Source: Pantoea sp. alder81 (GTDB lineage: Bacteria > Pseudomonadota > Gammaproteobacteria > Enterobacterales > Enterobacteriaceae). Taken from it: a DNA stretch of 64,000 nucleotides. The stretch lies in the NCBI RefSeq assembly GCF_020179835.1, contig NZ_JAIUDA010000001.1, positions 372,001 through 436,000 on the forward strand, read 5' to 3'. How positions within the stretch are numbered: position 1 is the first letter of the stretch; each line of letters starts with the position of its first letter. Position numbers and translations under genes: made by a program. The notes below the pieces were generated by a model. It was given only the letters and a program-made list of their open reading frames with translations. It was not told where the DNA came from and did not search any database. Shown in pieces: positions 1 through 9,100 of this stretch.

Positions 1-639
1 GACTTCCTGTTCCATCCAAAGCGTGCGATGACGCCAGTACGTGCGCTGTCCGGTGGTGAACGTAACCGCCTGCTGTTGGCTCGTCTGTTCCTGAAACCTA
101 GCAACCTGTTAATTCTCGATGAACCGACCAACGACCTCGACGTGGAAACGCTGGAGCTGTTGGAAGAGTTGGTGGATGGTTACCAGGGCACCGTCATGCT
201 GGTGAGCCACGATCGTCAATTCGTCGATAACACCGTGACCGAATGCTGGATCTTTGAAGGCAACGGCGAGATTGGCGCCTTTGTTGGCGGCTATCACGAT
301 GCGCAGTTGCAGCGTAGCGCCTATAAGCAAACCAAATCCGCCACGGTGAAAACCTCATCCGCTGCGCCAAAAGCGGCAGATAAAGGTAATGAGCCAAAAC
401 GTAGCGCGAACAAACTAAGCTATAACCTGACACGTGAACTGGAACAGCTGCCGCAAAAACTGGAGCAACTGGAGACACGTATCGGTGAGCTACAGGCAAA
501 AATGAGCCATCCGGACTTTTTCAGCCAGCCGCACGACAAAACTCAGCCCGTTTTAGATGCGTTAGCGCAAACTGAAAAAGAGCTGGAAGTGGCGTTTGAA
601 CGCTGGGAAGAGTTAGAAGCGTTGAAAAACGGCGCGTAA
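1..639 (+). CDS. uup: ABC-F ATPase Uup, C-terminal part (5' end outside window)
   Basis: The reading frame is open from base 1, so this is the 3' third of a longer gene; the first in-frame ATG at 28 lies inside a conserved domain and is not a start. The fragment shows the second nucleotide-binding domain: ABC signature LSGGERNR, Walker B LLILDEPTND with the catalytic Glu, and the switch His in LVSHDR. After a Lys/Ala-rich linker comes a coiled-coil tail (LTRELEQLPQKLEQLETRIGEL), typical of Uup. ABC-F proteins act on ribosomes or nucleic acid rather than in transport; loss of Uup raises transposon excision in E. coli. It lies 16 bp upstream of pqiA, as in E. coli. The full protein is normally about 635 residues. 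Confidence 0.95.
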   Translation, partial: DFLFHPKRAMTPVRALSGGERNRLLLARLFLKPSNLLILDEPTNDLDVETLELLEELVDGYQGTVMLVSHDRQFVDNTVTECWIFEGNGEIGAFVGGYHDAQLQRSAYKQTKSATVKTSSAAPKAADKGNEPKRSANKLSYNLTRELEQLPQKLEQLETRIGELQAKMSHPDFFSQPHDKTQPVLDALAQTEKELEVAFERWEELEALKNGA

Positions 640-655
640 TACAGAGGAAGTCAGT

Positions 656-1939
656 ATGTGTGCAACGGATCAGGCGCATCAGTGGATTCTCTGTCCACAG
701 TGTGATTTAACCGTGAAACTGCCTGCCGTGCCGGTGGGGAGTCGCGCGCGCTGTCCACGTTGTCATACCACGCTGACTGCCAACTGGCATGAGCCGCGAA
801 AACGTCCCACCGGGTACGCTTTCGCGGCGTTGTTTATGTTGGTGCTGGCGAATCTTTTTCCTTTTATCAACATGCATGTTGCTGGGCTGAGCAGTCAGAT
901 TTCACTGCTCGAAATCCCTGAAGTGATGGATCGTGAAGATTATCGCAGCCTGGCAACGCTGTTCCTGCTGTTTGTACAAGGTATCCCCGCGTTCTGTATG
1001 GTCACCATTATTCTGCTGGTGAACCGGGTGCGCATGCCGCACAGCCTGCGTCTTGGGCTGGCACGTATCCTGTTCCATCTGCGTAGCTGGGGCATGGCCG
1101 AAATCTTTATGGCCGGGGTATTGGTCAGTTTCGTCAAGCTCATGGCTTACGGGGAGATTGGCCTTGGCAGCAGCTTTTGGCCGTGGTGCTTGTTTTGCGT
1201 ATTGCAGCTTCGCGCTTTCCAGTGTGTGGATCGTCGCTGGGTGTGGCAATGCATCCAGCCACTACCCGCCATGCCAAAGGTGCCGATGGCAGGGATCAGC
1301 GGTTTGAAACAGGGGCTGCGAAGCTGTCCTTGCTGCACGGCAATATTATCGGCTGGGCAGATTGAGTGCCCACGCTGTGGTGTAAAAGCTCAGCCACGTC
1401 GTAAACACAGTTTGCAATGGACGCTGGCGCTGCTGATCACCTCGGTGATGCTCTATATTCCCTCGAATATTATGCCGATCATGGTGACGGAAACCCTCGG
1501 GTCGCAGTATCCCTCAAACATTATGGCCGGGGTGATTTTGCTGTGGAGCGATGGATCCTGGCCGGTGGCACTGGTGATTTTTATCGCCAGCATTATGGTG
1601 CCGACGCTAAAAATGTTGGCGATTGCCTGGCTTTGCTGGCACGCCAGCGGCCGTGGCCAGCGCGATGATGAGAAAATGCACCTGGTTTATGAAGTGGTGG
1701 AATTCGTTGGCCGCTGGTCAATGATTGATGTGTTTGTGATCGCCGTTCTTTCCGCACTGGTGCGAATGGGACGGTTGATGAGTGTTTATCCTGCGCCAGG
1801 CGCGCTGCTGTTTGCGATGGTGGTAATTCTCACCATGTTTGCAGCCATGACCTTTGATCCGCGCCTGATTTGGGATCGACTACGGGAAACTGAACGTAAG
1901 GAGCCGCGTCTTGACGGACAACCATCACGGGACTGCTGA
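656..1939 (+). CDS. pqiA: PqiA, inner-membrane protein of the paraquat-inducible lipid-transport system
   Basis: 427 residues. There are two zinc-ribbon-like Cys motifs, CPQCDLTVK with CPRCH near residues 14-39 and CPCC with CPRCG near 225-245. Each is followed by a set of hydrophobic segments, giving the duplicated PqiA architecture of about eight membrane spans. With PqiB and PqiC it forms an envelope-spanning lipid-transport machine; the operon is induced by superoxide generators through SoxRS in E. coli. The start ATG has a GAGGAAG ribosome site. Its 3' end overlaps pqiB by 29 bases. Confidence 0.95.
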   Translation: MCATDQAHQWILCPQCDLTVKLPAVPVGSRARCPRCHTTLTANWHEPRKRPTGYAFAALFMLVLANLFPFINMHVAGLSSQISLLEIPEVMDREDYRSLATLFLLFVQGIPAFCMVTIILLVNRVRMPHSLRLGLARILFHLRSWGMAEIFMAGVLVSFVKLMAYGEIGLGSSFWPWCLFCVLQLRAFQCVDRRWVWQCIQPLPAMPKVPMAGISGLKQGLRSCPCCTAILSAGQIECPRCGVKAQPRRKHSLQWTLALLITSVMLYIPSNIMPIMVTETLGSQYPSNIMAGVILLWSDGSWPVALVIFIASIMVPTLKMLAIAWLCWHASGRGQRDDEKMHLVYEVVEFVGRWSMIDVFVIAVLSALVRMGRLMSVYPAPGALLFAMVVILTMFAAMTFDPRLIWDRLRETERKEPRLDGQPSRDC

Positions 1940-3554
1940 AGTCGACCAGATTAAACGCTGGTCGCCGGTCTGGATTGTACCCATCGTCACGCTATTCATT
2001 GGTGGCTGGATTCTGTTTTATCATTTTAGCCATCAGGGCCCGGAAGTGACGTTGATCACTGAGAGCGCTGAAGGCATTGAAGCCGGAAAAACCACCATTA
2101 AAAGCCGTAGCGTCAATGTCGGTGTGGTGGAGAGTGCGGTGCTGACTGACGATCTGCATCATGTGGAGATCAAGGCGCGCCTAAACGCCGGTATGGAAAA
2201 ATTGCTGCATGGCGACAGCGTGTTTTGGGTGGTGAAGCCGCAGATTGGTCGTGAAGGGATCACCGGTCTCGGCACCTTGCTGTCAGGGGCATATATTGAG
2301 CTGCAGCCGGGCACTAAAGGCGATCAACCTGAGCATTATTCGCTGCTGGATGCGCCTCCGCTGGCACCACCGGATGCCAAAGGTATTCGCATTACTCTCG
2401 ACAGTAAAAAAGCCGGACAGCTGAATGCAGGCGATCCGGTGCTGTTCCGTGGCTACCGCGTGGGTACCGTCGAAACCAGCATCTTTGATACCGACAAGCG
2501 CATGATGACCTATCAGTTGTTTATCGCCGCGCCTTACGATCGTCTGATTACGACCAATGTACGCTTCTGGAAGGACAGCGGTATTGCCGTGGATATGTCT
2601 GCATCAGGTATGCGCGTTGAGATGGGCTCGCTGACCACGCTATTCAGCGGCGGCGTGAGTTTCGACGTGCCAAACGGCGCTGAACTGGGTCAGATCGCCG
2701 AAAATAAAGCGGAATATCACCTGTTCGATGATCAGCGCAGCATTCAGGATTCGCTGTATACCGCGCACACGGATTTCCTGATGTTCTTCACGGATTCGAT
2801 TCGCGGCCTGCAGGTTGGCGCCCCGGTAGAGTTCCGCGGCATTCGTCTTGGGACCGTCTCGCAGGTGCCTTATACCATCCCAGGCATGAATCAGGCATTG
2901 AATACGGATTATCGGGTACCCGTATTGATTCGCATCGAGCCTGATCGCTTTATCAATCGACTGGGTGGCGATTTCAACCTGGAACAGCATCTGCAGGATG
3001 GCAAAAAACGTGGCCTGCGCGCGACGTTGAAAACCGGCAACCTGCTCTCAGGAGCGCTGTATGTTGATCTTGATTTCTACGACAACGCCCCAGCGTATAA
3101 AGGTCCAAATCAAGTAGCGGGTCTGGAAGTGATTCCAACTGTCAGCGGAGGCCTGAGCCAGATTCAGCAGAAACTGACGGCGGCGCTGGATAAGATCAAC
3201 GGACTGCCATTGAATCCAATGATCACCGAAGCGACAGGGACTTTGAAAGAGAGCCAGCGTACGATGCAACAGTTGCAGAAAACACTGGATAACCTCAATC
3301 ACATTACCGCGAGCCCAGCGATGAAAACGCTTCCGGCAGACATGCAGCAAACCCTGCGTGAACTGAACCGCAGCATGAAGGGGCTGCAACCAGGATCGCC
3401 TGCTTACAGTAAGCTGGTGGGTGATATGCAGCGACTTGACCAGGTGCTGCGTGAATTGCAGCCGGTGCTGAAAACGCTCAACACCAAAAGCAATGCATTG
3501 GTGTTCGAAGCGAAGCCGGGCCAGGATCCACAGCCAAAGAGGGCGAAACAGTGA
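1911..3554 (+). CDS. pqiB: PqiB, MCE-domain lipid-transport protein
   Basis: 547 residues. One N-terminal membrane anchor (about residues 20-37) is followed by three MCE (mammalian cell entry) domains, each recognisable by GxPVxxRGxxVG-like strands (DPVLFRGYRVGTV, APVEFRGIRLGTV). A long C-terminal helix (about 425-530) forms the periplasm-spanning needle in E. coli PqiB. The start is a TTG with AAGGAG seven bases upstream, overlapping the end of pqiA. It moves phospholipid between the membranes with PqiA (inner) and PqiC (outer). The gene ends in a GTGA overlap with pqiC. Confidence 0.94.
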   Translation: MTDNHHGTAEVDQIKRWSPVWIVPIVTLFIGGWILFYHFSHQGPEVTLITESAEGIEAGKTTIKSRSVNVGVVESAVLTDDLHHVEIKARLNAGMEKLLHGDSVFWVVKPQIGREGITGLGTLLSGAYIELQPGTKGDQPEHYSLLDAPPLAPPDAKGIRITLDSKKAGQLNAGDPVLFRGYRVGTVETSIFDTDKRMMTYQLFIAAPYDRLITTNVRFWKDSGIAVDMSASGMRVEMGSLTTLFSGGVSFDVPNGAELGQIAENKAEYHLFDDQRSIQDSLYTAHTDFLMFFTDSIRGLQVGAPVEFRGIRLGTVSQVPYTIPGMNQALNTDYRVPVLIRIEPDRFINRLGGDFNLEQHLQDGKKRGLRATLKTGNLLSGALYVDLDFYDNAPAYKGPNQVAGLEVIPTVSGGLSQIQQKLTAALDKINGLPLNPMITEATGTLKESQRTMQQLQKTLDNLNHITASPAMKTLPADMQQTLRELNRSMKGLQPGSPAYSKLVGDMQRLDQVLRELQPVLKTLNTKSNALVFEAKPGQDPQPKRAKQ

Positions 3555-4117
3555 AAAAAGGGCTGATTATCGGTGCGATGCTGCTGCTGACGGGGTGCAG
3601 CAGCACTATTGAAAACACGTATTATCAGCTGCCGGCGGGCAGCAATGTCGCCCGCGTGGACAGCGAATCGAGCGGCAACCAGCCCATGATTTGGGTCGAG
3701 CAGGTTACGGTGCCTGATTACATGGCGGGCAACGGTTTGGTCTACCAAACCAGCGATGTGAAATATGTGATTGCGGCCAATAACCTGTGGGCGAGTCCGC
3801 TGGATCAACAATTACAACAGACGTTGATCACCAATCTCAGTAAAGCGCTGCCGGGAAGGATTGTGGCGGGCTCTCCGCTGGGCGAGAGCCATGACACCTT
3901 GACGGTGAATGTGACCGGCTTTCAGGGACGTTATGATGGCCAGGTTGTGGTTAGCGGGGAATGGCTGCTGCAACATCAAGGCCGCCTAATCAAACATGGC
4001 TTTAATCTGACGCTGCCGCAAAATGAAGATGGCTACGATGCATTAGTGCGTACTCTATCTATTGGCTGGCAGCAAACGGCGCAACAAATCGCAAATAGTG
4101 TCATTTCGCTAAATTAA
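3551..4117 (+). CDS. pqiC: PqiC, outer-membrane lipoprotein of the Pqi system
   Basis: 188 residues starting with GTG in a four-base overlap with pqiB. The signal peptide ends in the lipobox LLTGC (Cys at about residue 16), so the protein is lipidated. The rest fits the PqiC/YmbA (ABC-type transport auxiliary lipoprotein) family, which sits in the outer membrane as the docking ring of the PqiB needle. It is the last gene of the operon and is followed by a strong terminator. Confidence 0.92.
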   Translation: MKKGLIIGAMLLLTGCSSTIENTYYQLPAGSNVARVDSESSGNQPMIWVEQVTVPDYMAGNGLVYQTSDVKYVIAANNLWASPLDQQLQQTLITNLSKALPGRIVAGSPLGESHDTLTVNVTGFQGRYDGQVVVSGEWLLQHQGRLIKHGFNLTLPQNEDGYDALVRTLSIGWQQTAQQIANSVISLN

Positions 4118-4142
4118 GATTTGTTCGATGCTTATGCTAAGT

Positions 4143-4190
4143 CCCTGATTTGCCGTTGTGTGACGGACATCAAATCAGGGGCTTTTTTTA
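4143..4190 (+). terminator. Rho-independent terminator of pqiABC
   Basis: A 10-bp perfect stem, CCCTGATTTG (4143-4152) with CAAATCAGGG (4171-4180), is followed by GC and seven T. It lies 26 bp after the pqiC stop. Confidence 0.9.
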
Positions 4191-4278
4191 TTTTTGAATC
4201 AGTCAGATATACACGGAATTGACAAAATTAGATGTCGATTTAACGTCAAATTGATGACATTGGCGTGAATTTTGCGCA

Positions 4279-4307
4279 TTGACCTTTCTTCTGCTTGGGG
4301 TTAGAAC
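4279..4307 (+). promoter_or_regulatory. Putative sigma-70 type promoter of rmf
   Basis: TTGACC (4279-4284) and TAGAAC (4302-4307) are separated by 17 bp, about 80 bp before the rmf start codon. The match is good but unproven. In E. coli rmf is growth-phase and ppGpp controlled. Confidence 0.5.
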
Positions 4308-4386
4308 ATTACTGTGGTTGAACATTATATCGCCACTCTTTCTTTCCACCCAGAATCCACCAGACCTGAAATGAGGGAATCGAGGC

Positions 4387-4554
4387 ATGAAGAGACAGAA
4401 GAGAGACCGCCTGGAACGAGCACATTCACGAGGCTATCAAGCCGGTATTACGGGCCGCTCAAAAGAGATATGCCCTTATCAAATGATCGATGCGCGGTCT
4501 TACTGGTTGGGAGGTTGGCGTCAAGCCATGGAGGACAGGTCGGCGGTGGCCTAG
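4387..4554 (+). CDS. rmf: Ribosome modulation factor Rmf
   Basis: 55 residues, the same length as E. coli Rmf. It begins MKRQKRDRLERAHSRGYQAG and carries the conserved WLGGWRQA stretch. Rmf binds the 30S subunit in stationary phase and drives 70S ribosomes into inactive 100S dimers. It is monocistronic between pqiC and fabA, as in E. coli. The ATG is preceded by GAGG. It is very basic, as expected for an rRNA-binding protein. Confidence 0.95.
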   Translation: MKRQKRDRLERAHSRGYQAGITGRSKEICPYQMIDARSYWLGGWRQAMEDRSAVA

Positions 4555-4583
4555 CACTGTCGGATGTCTATCAATAGGGAAGA

Positions 4584-4612
4584 AACCTCCGCTGCGTGCG
4601 GAGGTTTTCGTT
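4584..4612. terminator. Terminator between convergent rmf and fabA
   Basis: Stem AACCTCCGC (4584-4592) with GCGGAGGTT (4598-4606), loop TGCGT, followed by TTCGTTT on the + strand; the - strand copy is also followed by a short T-rich run. It can serve both genes. Confidence 0.8.
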
Positions 4613-4620
4613 TGGGAGGA

Positions 4621-5139
4621 TTAGAAAGCTGAGGTGTCTTTAAACAGGCCTACTTTCAAATCGGTCGCGGAGTAAATCAGGTTTCCGTCGACAAACACTT
4701 CACCATCCGCCACGCCCATCACCAGTTTACGGTTGATTACGCGCTTGAAGTGAATTTTGTAAGTCACTTTCTTCGCGGTTGGCAGTACCTGGCCGGTAAA
4801 TTTCACTTCACCCACACCCAGTGCGCGGCCTTTACCTTCTGCACCCAGCCAGCCGAGGTAGAAACCTACCAGCTGCCACATGGCATCAAGGCCCAGGCAG
4901 CCAGGCATTACCGGATCGCCTTTGAAGTGGCAAGCGAAGAACCACAGGTCAGGGCTGATATCCAGTTCGGCTTCCACATAACCTTTGTCAAATTTGCCAC
5001 CGTCTTCGGTCATCATGACCACGCGGTCCATCATCAACATGTTATCTGAAGGAAGCGGCGGTCCATTTTCGCCAAACAGTTCGCCGCGACCTGAGGCAAC
5101 CAGGTCTTCTTTGCTATAGGATTCGCGTTTATCTACCAT
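4621..5139 (-). CDS. fabA: 3-hydroxydecanoyl-ACP dehydratase/isomerase FabA
   Basis: 172 residues, the usual length. The hot-dog fold carries the catalytic His71 in [13 protein letters not shown] and Asp85 in CLGLDAMW (His70/Asp84 in mature E. coli numbering). It dehydrates 3-hydroxydecanoyl-ACP and isomerises the trans-2 product to cis-3, committing carbon to unsaturated fatty acids in the cytoplasm. A FabR-type operator lies 38 bp upstream. Confidence 0.97.
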   Translation of the reverse strand: MVDKRESYSKEDLVASGRGELFGENGPPLPSDNMLMMDRVVMMTEDGGKFDKGYVEAELDISPDLWFFACHFKGDPVMPGCLGLDAMWQLVGFYLGWLGAEGKGRALGVGEVKFTGQVLPTAKKVTYKIHFKRVINRKLVMGVADGEVFVDGNLIYSATDLKVGLFKDTSAF

Positions 5140-5177
5140 GTTCTCAATATGCCTTCTTTTAGTGAAGCCCGAATATT

Positions 5178-5195
5178 AGCGAACAGTTGTACGCT
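5178..5195 (-). promoter_or_regulatory. FabR operator upstream of fabA
   Basis: Read on the - strand, the site is AGCGTACAACTGTTCGCT. This is an almost perfect copy of the FabR palindrome known at E. coli fabA and fabB (AGCGTACA-nn-TGTTCGCT). FabR represses unsaturated fatty-acid synthesis according to the acyl-ACP/acyl-CoA pool. Confidence 0.75.
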
Positions 5196-5206
5196 GGGCA
5201 AATCAA

Positions 5207-6952
5207 TCAGCTGTGGTTGAACCAGTTGAGCCAACGGAATGGCCACGGACGATGACGAATTTCCTGTTGATTAAACTGTGCAATGCGCTCCTGGATGGTA
5301 TTAAGCAGCGACTCGCCGTTCTCACTTTGCCACGCGATATTGGTCAATAACGGGAGTGCTTCATCAACACTCTCAACCGCCCAGATATGGAACTGCTCTT
5401 GCTGCACGGCATCTACCACGGCCTGGCTCAGGCTTAAATGCCGAATGTTGCTGGCCGGCAGAATCACACCTTGTTTACCTGTCAGTTCGCGTGACTGGCA
5501 AATATGGAAGAAGCCCTCGATTTTTTCATTCAAGCCGCCCACAGGTTGAACATTACCAAACTGGTCCACTGAACCGGTAACGGCAATCTGCTGATTGAGC
5601 GGCTGATTAGCCAGCGCGCTGATTAGTGCACACAACTCGGCCAGTGAGGCGCTATCGCCATCGACTTCAGAATAGGATTGTTCAAACACCAAAGAGGCAG
5701 AGAAGGGCAGTTGTTGTTCGAGTTCAAGTTCTGCAATCAGATAGGCCTGCATAATCATCATGCCTTTTGCATGAATATTGCCGCCCAGTTCCGCTTTACG
5801 CTCTACGTCAGTAAATTCGCCATCACCTGGATGGACGACACAGGTGATACGTGACGGCTCGCCCCATGGACGTGGATGCCCAGGGAATTCCACTACAGAC
5901 AGACCATTAATCTGTCCCACCACTTCACCCTCTGTTTCAATCATGATCTGATTGAGCAGAATTTCATCACGCATGCGGTCGGCGAGGTAGCTCTCACGCC
6001 ACTCACGTGCTTCCAGCGCTTCTTTTAACGCTTCGGCATTGATGGCGTCACCGTGCAGTGCGGTTTCCTGAAGTTGGCGGCGTAACCAGCGTGGACAGAG
6101 AGGTAAGGTTTCCTGATCACCCGTGAAACGAACGGCTTCAGTCATCAACAATGGCCAAAAATCGGCTTCAGGCTGATCCAGACCGGCTTGCTCTGCTTGC
6201 GTGAGCGTCCACTGGCACCAGAAGGTCATGTCCTCTTCGTCGGTAATCTGCAGGTTCTCTTCGAACTCGCTGTAGAGTGCCATTTCATGCACTTCGGCAT
6301 CCAGTTCCTGGAAGCTGGCTAATGCATCACGATCGCCACAGAGCACCAGGCGCAGTTGCAGCGGCAGGGAAGGGATGGCCACGGGCAACGGCTGACGTTC
6401 GTCCTGCGAATACCAGTCAAAGCGACCTTGTTCGATGCACTTACGCAGGCGCAGCCAGAGTAGCGGTTGAGCCAGTAAGGTGTTGACGGCGAGGATCAGG
6501 GTGCCGCCATTGGCTTGATGAATCAGGCCAGGTTCAGGCTGGATACGATCTTTATACTGACGTACGCAACCAAACAGCTGTTCGGATTCAATCCAGTCAG
6601 CAAAGTGAACACCGCCCTGACTGGTGAATGGCCGATTAGCGTCGCTGGGCGGCATCAGGCTCACCGTGTCACCCATCACATGGTAATCACCACCATACAG
6701 GGCGATCTCTTCAGGCTGGAAGCGCTGTGCGGCTTCAGCGATGCAGGCGAGGTAATCGCTGTTTTCCTGACTGCGCAGCAGCAGCAGGGGAAAACCTAAG
6801 GTTTGATGATGCAAATGCGCCAGCGCATTCAGCAGACGCGGCTGAACCGCGGCAAGACTATCGCTATCTTCCAGTGAGACGCTCGAGAAAATGGATTGGT
6901 AGCGGGTGCTATCCGGCTGCAGGGCTTGCCACGTAATTTGAGTGCTGGTCAA
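5207..6952 (-). CDS. lonH: Lon-related AAA+ protease LonH (YcbZ)
   Basis: 581 residues from the chosen TTG start (MTSTQITWQALQPD), close to E. coli YcbZ (586). The frame stays open upstream to an ATG at 7069, but that extension has no family similarity and would cover the matP promoter region. The C-terminal half is a LonB/LonC-type protease domain with the Ser-Lys dyad: YSEVDGDSASLAEL (catalytic Ser) and PVGGLNEKIEGF (catalytic Lys). The N-terminal half is a degenerate AAA-like region with QANGGTLIL. The family is linked to turnover of proteins such as HspQ and to heat-stress fitness, but physiological targets are poorly known. Confidence 0.88.
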   Translation of the reverse strand: MTSTQITWQALQPDSTRYQSIFSSVSLEDSDSLAAVQPRLLNALAHLHHQTLGFPLLLLRSQENSDYLACIAEAAQRFQPEEIALYGGDYHVMGDTVSLMPPSDANRPFTSQGGVHFADWIESEQLFGCVRQYKDRIQPEPGLIHQANGGTLILAVNTLLAQPLLWLRLRKCIEQGRFDWYSQDERQPLPVAIPSLPLQLRLVLCGDRDALASFQELDAEVHEMALYSEFEENLQITDEEDMTFWCQWTLTQAEQAGLDQPEADFWPLLMTEAVRFTGDQETLPLCPRWLRRQLQETALHGDAINAEALKEALEAREWRESYLADRMRDEILLNQIMIETEGEVVGQINGLSVVEFPGHPRPWGEPSRITCVVHPGDGEFTDVERKAELGGNIHAKGMMIMQAYLIAELELEQQLPFSASLVFEQSYSEVDGDSASLAELCALISALANQPLNQQIAVTGSVDQFGNVQPVGGLNEKIEGFFHICQSRELTGKQGVILPASNIRHLSLSQAVVDAVQQEQFHIWAVESVDEALPLLTNIAWQSENGESLLNTIQERIAQFNQQEIRHRPWPFRWLNWFNHS

Positions 6953-7122
6953 AATATTCGCATTAGTCTTATTTAGGAAAAGCGCGATTATACAGGAATC
7001 GATTTGGTTAAGCACTGCGGAGTTCCAGCCCGAAATGTGATGACCGCAACATGTTTTTCCTTGCTGCATCCGGGAAAAAAGCTGTTATTCTTAGTTTGTT
7101 ACGTGATCACGATGAGATTCCG

Positions 7123-7590
7123 ATGAAATACCAGCAACTCGAAAATCTTGAAAGTGGATGGAAGTGGAAATACCTGGTGAAAAAGCATCGGGAGGGTGAA
7201 TTAATCACCCGTCATCTTGAGCTCAGCGCCGCGCAGGTCGCGGTGGACTCCCTGCTGGCGATGGAAAACAGCCCAGTAGAGGTAGCGGAATGGATTGCTC
7301 AGCATATTCACCCCGATCTCGAGAACCGTCTCAAGCAGACAATTCGTGCACGTCGTAAGCGCCACTTCAATGCGGAACATCAGCACACGCGCAAAAAGTC
7401 GATCGATTTGGAATATCTGGTGTGGCAGCGTCTGGCAGGGTTAGCGCAGCGTCGCAGCAATACGCTGTCAGAAACCATTGTGCAGTTGATAGAAGATGCC
7501 GAGCGCAAAGAGAAGTATGCCAGCCAGATGTCGACGCTTAAGCAGGACCTGCAGGCGATTTTGGGTAAGGGCGGATCAGAAAGCGAATAG
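7123..7590 (+). CDS. matP: Ter macrodomain organiser MatP
   Basis: 155 residues from [18 protein letters not shown], the conserved family start; an upstream in-frame ATG at 7051 adds unrelated sequence. It has a four-helix bundle, a ribbon-helix-helix ([35 protein letters not shown]) and a C-terminal coiled coil ([16 protein letters not shown]). MatP binds matS sites in the terminus region, compacts the Ter macrodomain and links it to the divisome. Its position between lonH and ompA is the same as in E. coli, consistent with the window lying near the terminus. Confidence 0.96.
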   Translation: MKYQQLENLESGWKWKYLVKKHREGELITRHLELSAAQVAVDSLLAMENSPVEVAEWIAQHIHPDLENRLKQTIRARRKRHFNAEHQHTRKKSIDLEYLVWQRLAGLAQRRSNTLSETIVQLIEDAERKEKYASQMSTLKQDLQAILGKGGSESE

Positions 7591-7639
7591 CGTTGCTGGC
7601 TACACAGTGATGCTGTTTTAACTCAGTTAAAAAGAGATA

Positions 7640-7667
7640 AAAAAACCCCGCCGGAGCGGGGTTTTTT
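7640..7667. terminator. Bidirectional terminator between matP and ompA
   Basis: A 12-bp perfect inverted repeat, A6-CCCCGC / GCGGGG-T6, with loop CGGA. It has poly-T on both strands and serves the convergent matP and ompA. Confidence 0.92.
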
Positions 7668-7680
7668 ATTGCGTGATAAC

Positions 7681-8751
7681 TTAAGCCTGTGGCTGAGTCA
7701 CAACGTCTTTGATACCTTTCACGTCGATTTCAACGCGACGGTCTGGCGCCAGGCAGTCGATCAGGGCATTACGGCCTTTCACGCTGTCACAGGTGTTGCC
7801 AGTAACTGGGTTAGATTTGCCCATACCGCGTGCAGAGATCTTGTTAGAAGGGATACCTTTAGATACCAGGTAATCAACTACAGACTGAGCGCGTTTCTCA
7901 GACAATTTCTGGTTGTACTGCTCTGAACCGATACGGTCAGTGAAGCCCAGTACGACAACAGAACCGTCTTTAGGATCCATTGAGCTCAGCTGGCTGTACA
8001 GCTGATCCAGAGCCTGCTGGCCTTCTGGTTTCAGAGTGGCTTTGTTGAAGGTGAACAGTACGTCAGACTTCAGGGTGAAACGCTTGGTTTCAACAACTGG
8101 CGCTGGAGCTGGTGCTGGAGCAACAACTGGTGCAGCTGCTTCATCCTGACCGAAACGGTAAGAAACGCCGACGCTCAGCATGCTGTTGTCTGGACGCGCA
8201 CCAACGGTACCTGCGTCACCGATGTTGTTAACCCATTGGTAGTCCAGGCGAGTTGCCCAGTTTTTGGTCAGTGCGTATTCAACACCAACTGCAGCCAGCG
8301 GAGAAACGCCGGTGTCGTGGTTGCTGATTCGACCAGTAGTTGGGTTGGTCTGAGTAGAGTCTGCACGCCATACCATGCCACCCAGACGGGTGTACACGTC
8401 GAAGTCTTCAGTGATTGGGTAGCTCAGTTTAGCAGCCAGCTGAACGCCTTGTGCTTTGAACGCGCCATTGGTCACGCTGCCTTTGTTAGGCATACGGCCT
8501 AACCAGTCATAGCCCAGCTCGAAGCCCAGGTATGGGTTAGCCTGGTAGCCCATGAATGCACCAGCACCAAGCTGAGATTCGTGAGTTGGACCGTTGTTGT
8601 TCTCGTAACCGTTACCGTAGTAACCAGTATCGTGATACTGAGACCAGCCCAGTTTAGCACCGGTGTACCAGGTGTTATCTTTAGGAGCGGCCTGCGCTAC
8701 GGTAGCGAAGCCAGCCAGTGCCACTGCAATTGCGATAGCTGTCTTTTTCAT
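7681..8751 (-). CDS. ompA: Outer membrane protein OmpA
   Basis: 356 residues. The signal peptide is [21 protein letters not shown], cleaved before APKDN. Residues about 22-195 form the eight-stranded OmpA barrel, with the PNAD-type sequence variable in the loops. A Pro/Ala/Val hinge ([13 protein letters not shown]) leads to the OmpA_C peptidoglycan-binding domain (about 220-350) with [22 protein letters not shown], including the Asp and Arg that hold diaminopimelate. It is an abundant structural porin and phage/conjugation receptor. The long conserved leader upstream controls mRNA stability. Confidence 0.98.
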   Translation of the reverse strand: MKKTAIAIAVALAGFATVAQAAPKDNTWYTGAKLGWSQYHDTGYYGNGYENNNGPTHESQLGAGAFMGYQANPYLGFELGYDWLGRMPNKGSVTNGAFKAQGVQLAAKLSYPITEDFDVYTRLGGMVWRADSTQTNPTTGRISNHDTGVSPLAAVGVEYALTKNWATRLDYQWVNNIGDAGTVGARPDNSMLSVGVSYRFGQDEAAAPVVAPAPAPAPVVETKRFTLKSDVLFTFNKATLKPEGQQALDQLYSQLSSMDPKDGSVVVLGFTDRIGSEQYNQKLSEKRAQSVVDYLVSKGIPSNKISARGMGKSNPVTGNTCDSVKGRNALIDCLAPDRRVEIDVKGIKDVVTQPQA

Positions 8752-8913
8752 TTTTGCGCCTCGTTATCATCCAAATAGGCAATGAGCAAAAAGGTTGCTC
8801 TTTGTGTTAATCCTTCGCCGGGTCTAAACGCTCGCTTTTGACTCTACCGAAAAAACGGAGGTTATTGAGCACCCTGGCGAGATAAAGTCTACAACGAGAT
8901 TGGAAAGTTACAA
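8752..8913 (-). promoter_or_regulatory. ompA promoter and long 5' leader
   Basis: On the - strand TTGTAA (8913-8908) and TAGACT (8891-8886) are 16 bp apart, and the likely start G at 8878 gives a leader of 127 nt. Islands shared with the E. coli ompA leader are visible: GCCAGGGTGCTC at the 5' end, CGGTAGAGT, GGCGAAGGATT, and GGATGATAACGAGGCGCAAA before the ATG. The last is the ribosome site that the sRNA MicA pairs with in E. coli. A GAGCA/TGCTC hairpin lies in the middle. The remaining 8914-9100 is AT-rich and holds no gene. Confidence 0.65.
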
Positions 8914-9100
8914 GTATGATGTGAGGCCAGTCTGCAAAAAAACAGGGATTTATACACACATTTTAACAAATCACATGGCAAAATCTTCGCTAGCGGATTG
9001 AGAAAAAGCGGCTAAACCATTGTCAAAGCTGGCGGGAAAAGAATCAGTGGCTTAGCAGCATCCTTAAGAAAAAAAAGCGTGAGAAAATTCCTGGTTTTAC

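Noticed and set aside
4203..4577. ORFs of 61 and 87 codons around rmf
   Set aside because: They run in other frames or the opposite strand over the rmf promoter and gene; rmf itself is conserved to residue level.
6953..7069. N-terminal extension of LonH to the ATG at 7069
   Set aside because: The extra 39 residues ([11 protein letters not shown]...) have no family similarity, and the region must hold the divergent lonH and matP promoters. The TTG at 6952 gives a length close to E. coli YcbZ.
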